In this document: one piece after another, positions 25,416-37,112 of the stretch
How the letters are laid out: each line of letters begins with the position of its first letter
How positions within the stretch are numbered: position 1 is the first letter of the stretch
Assembly: GCA_013400155.1 (NCBI GenBank)
Contig: VXBM01000057.1
Coordinates: 1,843,978 to 1,907,977 of the forward strand
Reading direction: 5' to 3'
From: Helopsaltes ochotensis
Lineage: Eukaryota > Chordata > Aves > Passeriformes > Locustellidae
DNA: 64,000 nt
Program-made: the position numbers and the translations under genes
Notes under the pieces: model-generated
What the model saw: only the letters and a program-made list of their open reading frames with translations
What the model was told of the DNA's origin: nothing
The model's database searches: none

Positions 25416-28400
25416 AGTAGGAAGAAAGAACACGTTTTTTAATCACAAAGCAGCCAGGCCTTGTCTGTTGGTTTCTTGTCCTGATTGTAGCTGTATTTCT
25501 TGTGTTGGTTGATTGACTCCTCATCACATTTGCTCAAACACGGTTATGTACTCTTGAGACTGCAAGTTCCTATTGATAGAAAAGAGTAAAGCTTGTTATA
25601 TACACTCTGGTTTTAAGAATCTGTGCATTTGGAGCTGGAGAACCTATATTTTTATTTCTGGTTCCTGAAAGATGATGCAGCCATGAAGGATCTGAAGGGT
25701 TCTCACTCAAACACCCATGAAAATAATAATCTTCTAATGATTGTTACCATTACTTACTTGTTCTAATTAAACAATCTGAATGTGAACACTTTGTATCCTG
25801 CCTTCTGGTATAGATGCCTTGTAACTGACAGCTCTGTATTAGTGCAATTGCTGTGCATTCACTAATGTTTGTATCTTGTTTTTTTCCTCTGCTATACACT
25901 AGAGGGAAATTCTCACTTTGCAATTTGATTACAAATTAAAAACATGCAAATATATTTCTGCAGACTATGACTGTTCCTTGGTAAGACCTTATGTAAGTCT
26001 GATGTTGATTTTATTCCCCTCTTCACAGACGATGGTCTGCAACTCCTGTAACCCATGTATACATCTTCCTTTTACAGTATTTCAGGGATCTCTGTACCAG
26101 TTTCCTCGCACAGCATTTCAAGGAATGCCTTGTTTCTGTTTCCACGTACACGTAATTTGATTGCAAATTTGGTTTGAACCTCTTAAGCTTCATGTAAATA
26201 GCTTTACTACAAAATGAGAATACATCTTCACCAAATCATACCAACACTTTATACACAGGGTTCTAACCACTAGTCCAAATGCTAGTGCTTTGTATAGGGT
26301 CTTGCCAGCTCCTGGCTTGGGAAAGAATGAGGTCTTTAAGAAAGAGAAAAATAAGTATATTTCAGATGGAGATCAAACAGAGTCAAAGCAGCAGTGCAGC
26401 CGCCGGGATCTAGAATTCACAGCCTTACTCAGAAGCTAACTTTCAAAATAAAAAGTGCAGATGAGTTGCTAATTGCTAGCTATTTTTCATGGAAAGTGTA
26501 TAGCTGACTTACTTGGGCTGTACTGTTAATATCTGAATATGTGGAAGAATCACTGCAGAAGAGGATGAATCTGATAATGTGGCCTGGTTAGTAATGAATA
26601 TTAGGTTGGGAGAAGTATTTTCTGTGTTGCAAAGGTAAAATATTCTAGGTAAGTCACTATTAAGACATTTGAGTTCACTCAAGCAGCTAGGAAAGAAATA
26701 CTAATTGAAAGCCTCTAATACTGTCTATAGTCATTTACTTTCAAAATGCCTTAATTTTCTCCCTAATCAGCATTGCTCTTCTGACTTTGCTGTTGTCCTA
26801 TTAAAACCCATTGTATCTTTGCTTTAGAATTTCTAAAATCCATCTTCTCCTGTAACAAAAGCAGTCTATTATCAAGTTACCTGCTCCCTGAGGAATTGCA
26901 GGACTATTTTTGCACTTCCCCCAGATATTTTCTACACACCTGTATGTAATCTTTTCATTTGTGTGCAAACATCTTTTCCAAATATTCACATTTCCAACAG
27001 CATTTTTACACAGATAGTTTTAAATAATTGTACTAGAAATACAAATCTTGTGGGTTCCTTTTTTAATAATGAACTGCCTTTTTAGATCAAGCTGCAGATA
27101 CTATTTGGTCGTAATTTACCTGCCTCATCTCACTGCTGTTACTGCTTTCCACTCATCTGTTTATTCTCCTTTTTATTTAATACTTGACATAAAAATAAGC
27201 TAAATAATGTATCTTCTATGTTATACAAAAGTATAGTCTGAAGTATCTCATAATAAATTTCTGTAGACTATTAAAATACAATTTCATAGTCAACCCTTTG
27301 AATACTGTTAAAAACAGTTTGTTTTGAAGGCACTGAAATCTAGATTCTGAAAGCTATTTAATACGCACAAGTCCAAAAATTGTTTTAAAATGGCTTATCC
27401 ACCTCTGAGAATTGGGCCCTGTGATTTCCACTCCTAGGGGTTTTTTTCCCGTCTGTGTGAAGAAAAAGGCTCCAGTCCACTTCCACATCCATTTTGTAAT
27501 GTGGCAGCCTGCCTTTCCAAAGGAAGTGTCTCACATCTTTCTATATCTTTATGTATAAATGCCTCAGAGCTCCTGCTTATGAACTTTATCTGGTAAAATT
27601 TGACTTCTGGGTATTACATTTTGGCTTGTGTGCTTGACTGCCTCACATCTGACAAGCTGTGCATGCCAGAACCCCGCCCTACCTATTCCTCCAGGGTAAG
27701 CTGACATTGCTTGCCTTGGAGTGTTATAATTAGCAATAAAGTTGTATTTATCTAAGTTGGTATCTAAAAATCAGGCATATGAGTCTTCATCATGGTCCAT
27801 CCTCTCTGATTCTATACTGAATGCAACATCAGCTGCATACATTCTGCCTTTTTAATCAAAACTCACTATGCTAGCTGAAAATGCATCGCCTTGTATGGAC
27901 ATGGACTTTCACAAGAGCATCCTCTAGAAAACATAAATGTGCTTTTCAAGAAGAGAAGGCTTTAAGGGGTCATGAGATTTTTTTCCATGAGAACTGAGTC
28001 TAAATGCCTGCTGCTGAAAGATCAGCACAACAAATTTTAAAATTAATAAAAAATTCATCACTTTTGTCACACAAATATTCATGTGCATATAGATACACTA
28101 GTATAGATCTTATGTCCCAATTGACAGCTTATAATTTATTTTATGCTGCTTGAACTTTGAATTTCTAGTATAAGCCATATTATAGGTATCTCTACAGTCA
28201 TGCTCCCACATTTTTTATGCAGACAGCAATGAACAATAGAATAAGTAAACTTTTCATAATCTGGCTGCAGATATTTGTACTTCTTAATAGTGGGAAATTT
28301 GCTTTACAATTCCCTTATAAGGAAATATACCTGGGGCGTACTACTGTCACAATGGACATTATCTACTTCTTTGGTAAAGATGGATAGGGATCCATTAATG

Positions 28401-30216
28401 AGTGAACAAAACAAATCCCATGGCACTGAGCAAAGTTAATTCTCCTGACTTCTATTCTTGACCTTAGCAGTACCAAAATTTATTTCCACTTATTCTTCTT
28501 TTGATACAATACACAAAGATCTAACAGTATAGTCTAGTGCATGTACAAAATTGGTATATAGTGTACCAACTTTTTCAAAAAGTTAAAGTACCTCACACCA
28601 AGCCACACAGCTAGATTCTTATGTTAGATTCAAAACTTACTGGAATCCAGTGACCTGGAGCGACCAGCCCAGTTCAGTATCCACCTACTTAAGCAACAAA
28701 AGATTACCAAGGATTTGTCCCATTCATTTGGACAAAAAGCAATCGCAAAACACGGGAAATTTTTTCTCATGTCAACTTACTGATAACCAGTTTTTCAAAA
28801 ATCTTTTTCCCCTGAAAAACATGGAAAAGATCAATATATTTGAAGAAAATTTCAAAGGCATATCATTCATGGATTCTGTATGCGTAAAACAGGTTTAAAA
28901 TTCTAGCTCTGCACTGCTCTTATTCAGCTTTTCATAGCACATAAATTTAAAAAATAAATTGAGCACAGTGTTGTGTTTTCAACTTGTAAATCTATGGTTC
29001 TCTGAACTAAATAGAACAAATTATTTCTGTTCTGTTTGTGGTTATAAATACTGGGAGGGGAAGGACTTGTACAAACGCATTAGTTTCAAATACATTGTCC
29101 TTTCCTTGCCTCTCCTGTTCATACATAAAAGGGTCAACACATAATTTTCTCTCTGAGCTCTTCTCCAGGGAAGGAGACTCCTTAGACTTCAATTACAAAT
29201 TTCACCCGATTTTTCATGGAGTGTTTCTGCTGTATCATTTTTGAGATAACCTGAACAAAGCATTCCAACTGACTGTATGTCACCAAGTTATTCAGCAGCC
29301 AATCCATACTAAACAAACATTTTTCTGGGGCTTAGGATCATGTTGATCTCTCACCAAGGATCTATGCAAGCTTCAGCTGTGGGGGACCTTAACTCCAGGG
29401 CTTAAAATCCAAGTGCTCAGACACTGCTGCAGTTACAGATGTCTAGCATGAGGTTGGAGACCTGCAATCCTGGCTACTGCAGCATGTGTAGCTCTAATTT
29501 AATTTAAACTGCATCCTAACAGAAATTCTGAGACACACTTGTAAATCTGAGATTTTGTTTTATTTGCTATAAAATGTAATCCTGTCAATCAGTACTGCAC
29601 TGTAAGTGATGATGTTTTCAATACATAAGTGTCTGTTTCATGTAATTACTTAATTTTTAGATTATTAGAAAGCTTGAGGAAAACAGCCTTGGAAAGCACA
29701 ATGCAAAGCAGAGACTTCTGAGATATGGAAAACCAGTGAAAACAGACTGGATTGCCATCTACTGTATGTTTATGTTAAAATGATCAGCAATACAGAAAAG
29801 AGCTGTTAGCACCTTAATTGTAATTTTTTTAGGCTTCATCATTAGCTCACTGGAATGATTAAAAGGAACAGAGCAATGTCAGAAAATGCAATGGCCATAA
29901 AACCAAAAAGAAGCAGAAATAATCATTAAAATGAAGCTACAGAAACACATCTGTACTGGAAGTTCTCTATCCAATTCCACAGGACATGGCAGAATATGCA
30001 AAGAACACTTTTGAGCTTACCTTTAGTTTAATCCATAGAAATTATGACCAAAAATGATCACCTAGTTGAAATTGAGTGCCCACAAAGGCATTACTAATTT
30101 ATAGGCTACTGCAACTCATACAGTTATTCTCACTACAGAAGTCTCCTTAAGCATTCCAAATCCAAACAATATTATCATGCAAAGGATTTTTAGGTGTCTA
30201 CCTAGGAAGATAAGAC
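25416..30216. other. AT-rich intergenic region, no supported gene
   Basis: Between the ALDH6A1 poly(A) signal and the BBOF1 relic. In human the 3' part of BBOF1 meets the end of ALDH6A1 here. I found no convincing exon on either strand. Open frames are short and lack splice context or recognisable similarity. No clear transposon was recognised. Confidence 0.6.
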
Positions 30217-30685
30217 ACTAGTTTTCAATGTTTTTATACCAGTAGCATTTATGTGCTTCCTCTAGGTCTCTGTGCACATTATTTGTGCTATTTCTGTTGC
30301 TTTTGAATGTTTTGATTTGGGGAAATTTGTTTATTCCCTGCACATGCCTCCCTATTTTTTTTGTTACAGGTAGTTTGGTCCTTATTCTTTTAATGCTTTC
30401 TAGGGGATATGATCTCCTGATTCACATTACAAGGCATCTATATAGAAGCTTTCCACCTCAGTACCCTCATTTAGGATATTCTGGACTATGTTCTTCACTC
30501 AGTCCACCTCTCAATCCTTAAATTCTACTAGTTGCTGCAGGTTTTTGATCTCCACCATACTTGGTTGGTGCTGTGTTTTCTCAGCCTCTCTCACAGATTT
30601 TCTGGCCATGTACCGTAAGACCATTTCCAGTGTTTCTACTTTTATCTGCAGATGTCTGGTCTGTGCTACAGATGGTGGTGCAGTG
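30217..30685 (-). pseudogene. BBOF1: BBOF1 (basal body orientation factor 1) relic, C-terminal region, broken
   Basis: BBOF1 (CCDC176) is a coiled-coil protein of basal bodies in multiciliated cells. On the minus strand a pyrimidine-rich tract ending in CAG precedes 30685. From there 58 codons stay open and encode an acidic/basic heptad-like segment (HLQIKVETLEMVLRYM, then VEIKNLQQLVEFKD). Next come TGA at 30511-30513 and TGA at 30499-30501, yet the same frame continues with coding character: EVD, VKNIVQNILNEGTEVES, FYIDAL. A one-base insertion near 30429 shifts to VNQEIISPRKH, broken by TAA at 30390-30392. Further shifted remnants (REACAGNK, then NSTNNVHRDLEEA) follow. As I recall the human protein, this matches the order of its C-terminal third. 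Strand and position between ALDH6A1 and ENTPD5 match synteny. No upstream exons were found in the 600 bases before the CpG island, so most of the gene seems deleted. The assignment rests on remembered sequence plus synteny. Confidence 0.72.
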
Positions 30686-31329
30686 CTGAGGAAGTTTAGA
30701 AAAGGAGAAAAAAATTACAGATACAGAGAGAAAAACAGCCAGCTGGAAAAAGGTCCAAGTAAGATCTTCTATGCTAAAAGCAAGCTGAAAGCAAGCACTG
30801 TCACATGAGCAAGAAAATAGTCTCCTACCGACTGACCTCATCAATATCCTGGGGATCAGAGCTTTGAATCATCTAATTCTATAAATATGATGTTAAAATA
30901 ATTGAATTTTTGTTCTCGTCTTGAGTTTATAACTGTAAAAGGGGTTTGCCTGGTACTTGGATTTAGAAAAGTAGGAATAGGGTAAAGCGAAAGACTCTAT
31001 GATAGAGCAAATGGGAGCCACAGCATAGGGCTTCTCTTTGTGTTCTGAATAGTTTGGCTCCGTTTTCTCTCCTCCAAGTAGCCAAACCCAGCAGATTCCC
31101 TCCCAGCTTTCTTGTTCCGAGCTGAACAAGCGCTTCAGCCTCTCCTTGTCCATCACGCGCTGAAGGCCCTGACCAGCGCCGCGCCCTCCGCCGGGTTCGC
31201 TCCGGCGTTCGGCTGTCCCTGGCGAAGGATAGGGGCCGGGAACACCGGTCGCCGGCTTCCTGCGGGACAGAGCGGGCGGCAGGCGGGGATGGCACGGGGG
31301 CTCGTCCGCCACGACACGACCGCCGCGCC

Positions 31330-31855
31330 NNNNNNNNNNNNNNNNNNNNNNNNNNNNNNNNNNNNNNNNNNNNNNNNNNNNNNNNNNNNNNNNNNNNNNN
31401 NNNNNNNNNNNNNNNNNNNNNNNNNNNNNNNNNNNNNNNNNNNNNNNNNNNNNNNNNNNNNNNNNNNNNNNNNNNNNNNNNNNNNNNNNNNNNNNNNNNN
31501 NNNNNNNNNNNNNNNNNNNNNNNNNNNNNNNNNNNNNNNNNNNNNNNNNNNNNNNNNNNNNNNNNNNNNNNNNNNNNNNNNNNNNNNNNNNNNNNNNNNN
31601 NNNNNNNNNNNNNNNNNNNNNNNNNNNNNNNNNNNNNNNNNNNNNNNNNNNNNNNNNNNNNNNNNNNNNNNNNNNNNNNNNNNNNNNNNNNNNNNNNNNN
31701 NNNNNNNNNNNNNNNNNNNNNNNNNNNNNNNNNNNNNNNNNNNNNNNNNNNNNNNNNNNNNNNNNNNNNNNNNNNNNNNNNNNNNNNNNNNNNNNNNNNN
31801 NNNNNNNNNNNNNNNNNNNNNNNNNNNNNNNNNNNNNNNNNNNNNNNNNNNNNNN
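31330..31855. other. assembly gap (526 N)
   Basis: A run of 526 N bases inside the CpG island. It may hide the ENTPD5 transcription start, a noncoding first exon, and any remnant of a BBOF1 first exon. Confidence 0.95.
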
Positions 31856-32049
31856 TGGCGCTCGGCGCCCCGGGAGGGCGCTCCGCTGGGTGCGAGGCCG
31901 GGCAGGCGGCGGGAGACACGCGAAAGCTGCGCTGGCGGCGGCGGCGTCTCCGTTACTCCCAGGGGCGGGTGGGAGGACGTCCCGTCCCGGCCGAGTGATA
32001 GCGCTGGCCGGCCGCTGAGGAGGGGAAGGGAGTTTCTGCGGGCGTTCCT

Positions 32050-32171
32050 GCCGAGCGCCACCGGTGCCGGCTCCGGGAAGAGCTGCGGAGTCCCGGGCCG
32101 CGCTCCCCGCCGCTGCCACCGGGGCACAGGGAGGACCGCGGAGGCTTTTTGCCAGGGGAGGGGAAAGAAAG
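32050..32171 (+). other. ENTPD5: candidate ENTPD5 noncoding first exon (3' part)
   Basis: The first ENTPD5 coding exon begins at a strong 3' splice site (37055/37056), so an upstream noncoding exon must exist. A plausible 5' splice site, AAAG followed by GTAGGG at 32172, lies at the downstream side of the CpG island on the plus strand. The start given here is arbitrary. The exon is a candidate only, without transcript support. Confidence 0.25.
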
Positions 32172-32560
32172 GTAGGGAAGGGCTTTGGGCGTGCTCAGGA
32201 CGAGGGTTTAGGACGCAGCTGCGGGAAGTGGAGCAGGGCAGGACGCGCTGGCGCCGGGATGCGCAACACGGACGGCGCTGACAGCCCCGGCCGCGGCGGG
32301 GTCGAGCGGGGCTCTGAGGCGCCGTCTCCGGGGCATTCCCGGGGAGCGGCTGCGGGAGTCAGCGCCGGAGCGCTCCCAGCCTGGCATGGAAGCAAAAGCC
32401 CTCAGCGCCCCAAACCTGTCGGCAGCCAAGGTCTGTTTTCCAGGAATACCAGCTGTCCCAGGAAAAGGTGCCCTTACGGCCCCCGCGGGTGTGCGCCTTC
32501 GAGGCTCTCAAGAGGTGCCCGCACCGCAGTGTAGCGGTTTCCTGGAAAAGCTGCCTTGGT

Positions 32561-35500
32561 CTAATTAAAGAGGAAAATTGAAAACCCGCTTGGCCAGTAA
32601 TGTGAATAAATAAATAATGTGTATTTGAAGCCTCAGTACGGGGGAAGAAAGATTAAAACTTCAGATAACGCATATTTGTGAGTTGGTTCTACTTTATTCC
32701 CCTCGAGTTTAAAGCTATAGAGCCAGAATTTTACTAACAATATGTACGCAAAGAATAGCTTGCTGGTTTTTTTAGTGTAATACTGGGAAGTTCTGCCTTT
32801 GAATTCAGTTAATCCTTCTATTGTGTCTTCTAAACGGTGTACTTTTAAGAAGCTTAAGTTTTTGTCAAAACAATCCAAGAAAGCAATTTTTTAATAGATA
32901 GAAATAAATCCAGGGAAAAAAAAGTAATAACTTTTTTTATGAAAAAAAAGGTTTTAAAAGTATTTATTTAGTCATCAGTGTTAAGTGTTAAAGCTCTCAT
33001 CTGGGAAATAGATTTTGTGACCATAAAAGCTGCTTATCTGGAAAATAGATTTTGGTACTGTTTTAGCACAGAGGACTTTCCATTCTGAATGATTTCTGGT
33101 GTGCTTCAGCATGGAAGAATATTAATTGAATTATGTAATTTTATTTGTTTCCTAAGATAGTTTGGGGTTGGTGGGGTTTGTTTTTTTGTTTTGTTTTGTT
33201 TGTTGTTTTTTTTTTTTAAATACTTGCCTATATTTATAATTTTTTAAAAAATATTTTTGTGTATCCAAATATTTCCTAATATTATGTTAGGAAACAGAAG
33301 TAAAATTCTTGTGTATCTCTGATACTGCTTCTCTCTCCCCTCTAATCACATTCCTTTTTACAGGGAAGTGCTTTTGTGTGGTTTGTGTTTTGTGTGTTAT
33401 TTTATCAGAATTAGTTAAGTATTGAATATTTCTTGTCTTGGAAATTACCAGTGTTTCTGTGTATGATGAGCTCTAGGTAAGGTTGTGTTTTGCTGTCTTA
33501 AGGTTAGTTGTTATTATTTTGGTATAGTTTTTACTTTTGTTGTTTAAGGAGACTTTGGTTGGGGTTTTTGTCTGGTGGTGATGTGTTGGGGTTTTTTTTC
33601 CTTCCTGTTCATGCTTTCAGTCTTGGAAGTCTTTATGCAACATCCCAGTATTTTTGGATCATGCAGTTTGCAGAGCTCCCAAATTTTTATATATTGGATG
33701 TACTTCAGCTTTTTCATTTAGTACCTAAAATCTGCTGTGTACAGATGACATTTACATGTGTTTCTCTGTGCTGGAAAATGAATGTTCTGTCCTGTTTTGC
33801 TGGCTCAGGCCTCAGGGATGTTGAGGTCAACTATAGCATTTGTGTAAATGTTTTACTAACTTGATCTCAAGTTAACTTTCACCTCCTTGAAATTCATCCT
33901 GTGTAGTTATATAAACGTTTCACTGCTTGTATTGAGTAATGATAAGCTCAAATTTGAATAAAACAAGCCGATTGGTATTTGATGTGCCTTCATGACCTTA
34001 CAATTTGCCTGATACATAGTCCACTCCTATTAGCTGACAGTGAAGTTGAAGAAGTGCAGGTGCAGTGTCTCTTGCCATGGTGCTCTGAAGGTGGTTTTCA
34101 TTAGGAGTCCCTGGAGTGGCATAGCTGTTGCTTCCATCCTGCTTCAGGTGTGTGCCTAACATGTTCATGATCAATGCTGATTTATACTGCTCCTTTTGAA
34201 AGACAGTAACTGAGCCTATTGATGGGGAACTGTAGGCTTTACCTTGCTGAACTGCTTGATTGCATTAATGAGCTTGTGCTCACATTACAATTACCCTGTT
34301 TTCTCCTTTCTGTTTGTTGTTAATTTTCTCCACCCTGTTGTATTCTGATACCAGCTAGGACTTCAAGTTGTTTGAGAGGAACTGTTTTGAAAATACTTTT
34401 CCTTCTCAGTAACCTATCTGTTGTCTATTTGTACCCTGAATTTTTTCTTCCATACTTTCAATTCTGTCTTTCCAAATTCTTTTTCCATTTCTGTTATGCT
34501 CTGCTGATTTCTCTTTCTTGTCCCTGATTTCTTACTCTCATCTGTTTTCATTCTTCTTGTGGGCATTGTTTTGCTAGTGTGCTTGGTTACATGGACTTCA
34601 CCAGTCACTGAAGGGGCTCAGTGTGTGTTTTTCATTCTTAATGAGGGAGAAGAAATATAAAATCTCAAGGTGATTGGTTGTGAATTTGTTGTTTTGTTGG
34701 GGTTTTATTTGTACTTAGAAGTATAAAAGGGGAAAGAAAAAAAGTCAGGGGAAATACAGAAGACAGAAAGTGTGACATGGTGGTGGATATCTGAGAAGGG
34801 ATAGAGAAGCAAAGCTTCGTGAGGGAGTTTCACATGAGACTAAGGTTCTCATAGATCTGGCAAGGAAAGTATGAGTTAATGATGGCAGTTGCTCAGATAT
34901 TTTCGGATCATCAGAGATTCTGAGGCTTACATAACTATCACATGTGCTGTTTGTAATAGGACTCTGGAGTTTGTTCTTAAGGCAGGTGCTTGAGTTGTAT
35001 TTGTGATAGTTAATTAAACAAAGTTCTTACATTGCACGAGAATAAGAATACCTCTTCAAACCTGCTGGACGGTGGCTCTCACTAATGCACCTTATGTTCT
35101 GTTAAAGCAGCACAGCTGCTTGGATTTTCAGTGGCCCTCCCTTGCTGTGATGAAGCAAACCTGGGTAATGCCAGCTGTGTCTTAGTACAAATCCATAGCT
35201 ACAAAACTGCCAAACTGCTTGGCACTTCTCATCCATTCTCTCCAGGAGAGCACTTTGTTACAGAATTACATATTTACTTCTTTCCAGGTAAAATGTGGCT
35301 ACTTTATAAATTACTGTACTTGGAGCTGATCTGTCACAGACACTGGCCAGGGCTGTTGTCTGCTAGTGGAACTGGTCAGTTTTTCTCAGAGTATGCTTCT
35401 AAGGCAGAGAGGATCAGGAGTCTGTGCTTCTGCCTGCATCTCTCTGCATTTGTTTGGAACAAATAAAGGAGGATAAAAATAAAGGTCACAGCAGACAGGT

Positions 35501-37055
35501 GAGGTTACCCATCTGCAGTGGGCTGTGCAGCCACTTCGTTGGCTCTAGACATAGCAGAATGCTGGAGTGAGAGAGATGCCTGAGGAATATGACATTTTTT
35601 GCTGGGAATAGGTAAAAGTAAATCTCCCTTCACTGTAACTGGGGACAAAGGTGAAGGATGGAAATAATAAATGTCTTACAAGGGCTGAATCTGGGATAAA
35701 AGGTAGTGGAGTATAAGTGAGCTCTTTGGGTGTGGAAGAAAGGTGTGTGGAAACAGAGCCTATAGCAGACTCACATAGAAAGGAAAGGAGAGAGTTTAGG
35801 AATGAATACATATAGGATAGAGACAGCAAGTAAAGATTTCAAGAGAAAAAAACATGGTGGGGCTGAGCAAATTGCTAAAAGACAGTCAAATGCAAGAGCA
35901 AGCAGTGGGCAGGGGTCTTGGGCAGAGCTGATGAGCAGCCATATAAAGTAGGATATTCAGTGCTGTGGGTGGATGGATGTGTTACCAAGTGTCTGGAAAG
36001 TGATAAGGAGCTGTTTGCGCCTTCTGTATGCTGAGTGCTCTGTGTGTAGGTTGGTGCAGGCAATACTGCATATGGTGGGACATCTGGCCACATGCTCTTT
36101 TCTGCTGTTAAAGATGCCTGTATATTCTCCTGCTTTTTACCTGGGCACCGCATGATTTCTGTGCCCATGTCTTTTATTAACGTACCTTAGGAAAAATACA
36201 TGCAAAGTGATAAGTGTTAAGGGGAGGTGTAGTTGTATCTTGATATCCAATACTGTAACACAGCTTTGGGGTTTGGTTTGTGAAAGTGTTGTTAGAAGCT
36301 GTGTAAGCAACCAGAGTATTCGGGGCAACCGCTTTAGGTTTGCAAGAGTGTGTTGGTTTTGCTATGATTTTTTGTTGTTGTTTGTAATTCTAAAAATAAA
36401 AGCCAAACCAAAAAGACAGAAAAGAAAAGTATGAAAAAATACTGAGAGGCAGAGCTCAGGTGCACTTCAGCTCAGCCCCGCTTGTGCTGCACAGGCTTTT
36501 CTCGGAGATGGGGATGCTGCTGGAAGGATATGCCTTTATTCTCTCTGTGTGCTAATCTCTCCCAGCAACTGTTCTTAGCCTGAGATCAAATTCTCTTTGT
36601 TTGTGACTCTGAATAACACTTGTGTTCTGCCACAGCATCTCAAGTGAGTAAATGTTAAAGTGGTTCTGCCCAGAGTTCCCCTCTGGCAATGCTTCTTTTC
36701 AGATAATATTTGGGCTTTTGGGAGGTTCTGGAGACTCTGAATGTTGAAAATCTGCAGGAAAAATAAGAGAAGGAAATTGTCTAACAGTCAAAACTAGAAA
36801 TACTGTAAAGCAAACTACTCCATCTCTTCTGCACTTGGGAAATGGAGAAACCGTTACTTTGAAAGAACAAATCAGTTAGATCTAGTTGTAGCACTAAGTG
36901 CAATAAAACAACTCTTTTTGAATGAGGTGTTGAAAAGCACCTAAAGGGAGAATGTATGTGCACAGAATGATTTATTTATTTTCTTTTTTAACAGAGTTTC
37001 AAAGGAGAGAATTGGTGATTTCCATTCCTTTTTTTTTTTCTTTTTAACTCTTCAG
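32561..37055 (+). other. ENTPD5: probable ENTPD5 5' intron, T-rich
   Basis: Sequence between the CpG island and the first ENTPD5 coding exon. The plus strand is rich in T-runs (for example 33179-33217), which produces chance open frames (118 codons at 33508-33864 plus; 64 codons at 34414-34608 minus). No confident gene is seen in it. Confidence 0.55.
33179..33217. repeat. T-rich low-complexity tract (TTTTG-like)
   Basis: Runs of T interrupted by single G residues, partly as TTTTG units, ending in a long T-run before AAA. Confidence 0.8.
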
Positions 37056-37112
37056 GACCTTCTGCAGCTCTGTGATAGCTGATACGTGCTTGGCAGACTC
37101 GAGTCCTGCAAG
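37056..37112 (+). other. ENTPD5: ENTPD5 5' UTR, exon 2 leader
   Basis: A long pyrimidine tract ending in CTCTTCAG marks the 3' splice site. The 57 bases before the ATG carry no other ATG and contain in-frame stops further up, so 37113 is the natural start. The context (A at -3) is favourable. Confidence 0.75.

Larger units (their letters stand above)
31140..32560. promoter_or_regulatory. CpG island, probable ENTPD5 promoter (formerly shared with BBOF1)
   Basis: A sharp rise in GC and CpG density flanks the second N gap. In human, ENTPD5 and BBOF1 start head to head, and this island lies between the BBOF1 relic (minus) and the ENTPD5 coding exons (plus), so I read it as their ancestral shared promoter. 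Long open frames across it on both strands result from high GC and the N run, and their predicted peptides have no recognisable domain. Confidence 0.7.

Noticed and set aside
30488..30808. 106-codon plus-strand frame opposite the BBOF1 relic
   Set aside because: It is the complement of a former coding exon, and its K-rich end comes from the purine complement of the 3' splice tract. No similarity was recognised.
30893..32281. Frames of 318-408 codons across the second N gap, including a minus-strand MDKERLKRLF stretch
   Set aside because: The N run and CpG island composition keep the frames open. No domain, splice context or BBOF1-like sequence was found in the readable parts.
33508..33864. 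118-codon plus-strand frame rich in Phe, Leu and Cys
   Set aside because: It lies in T-rich sequence that favours such residues by composition, and has no recognisable domain or splice signals.
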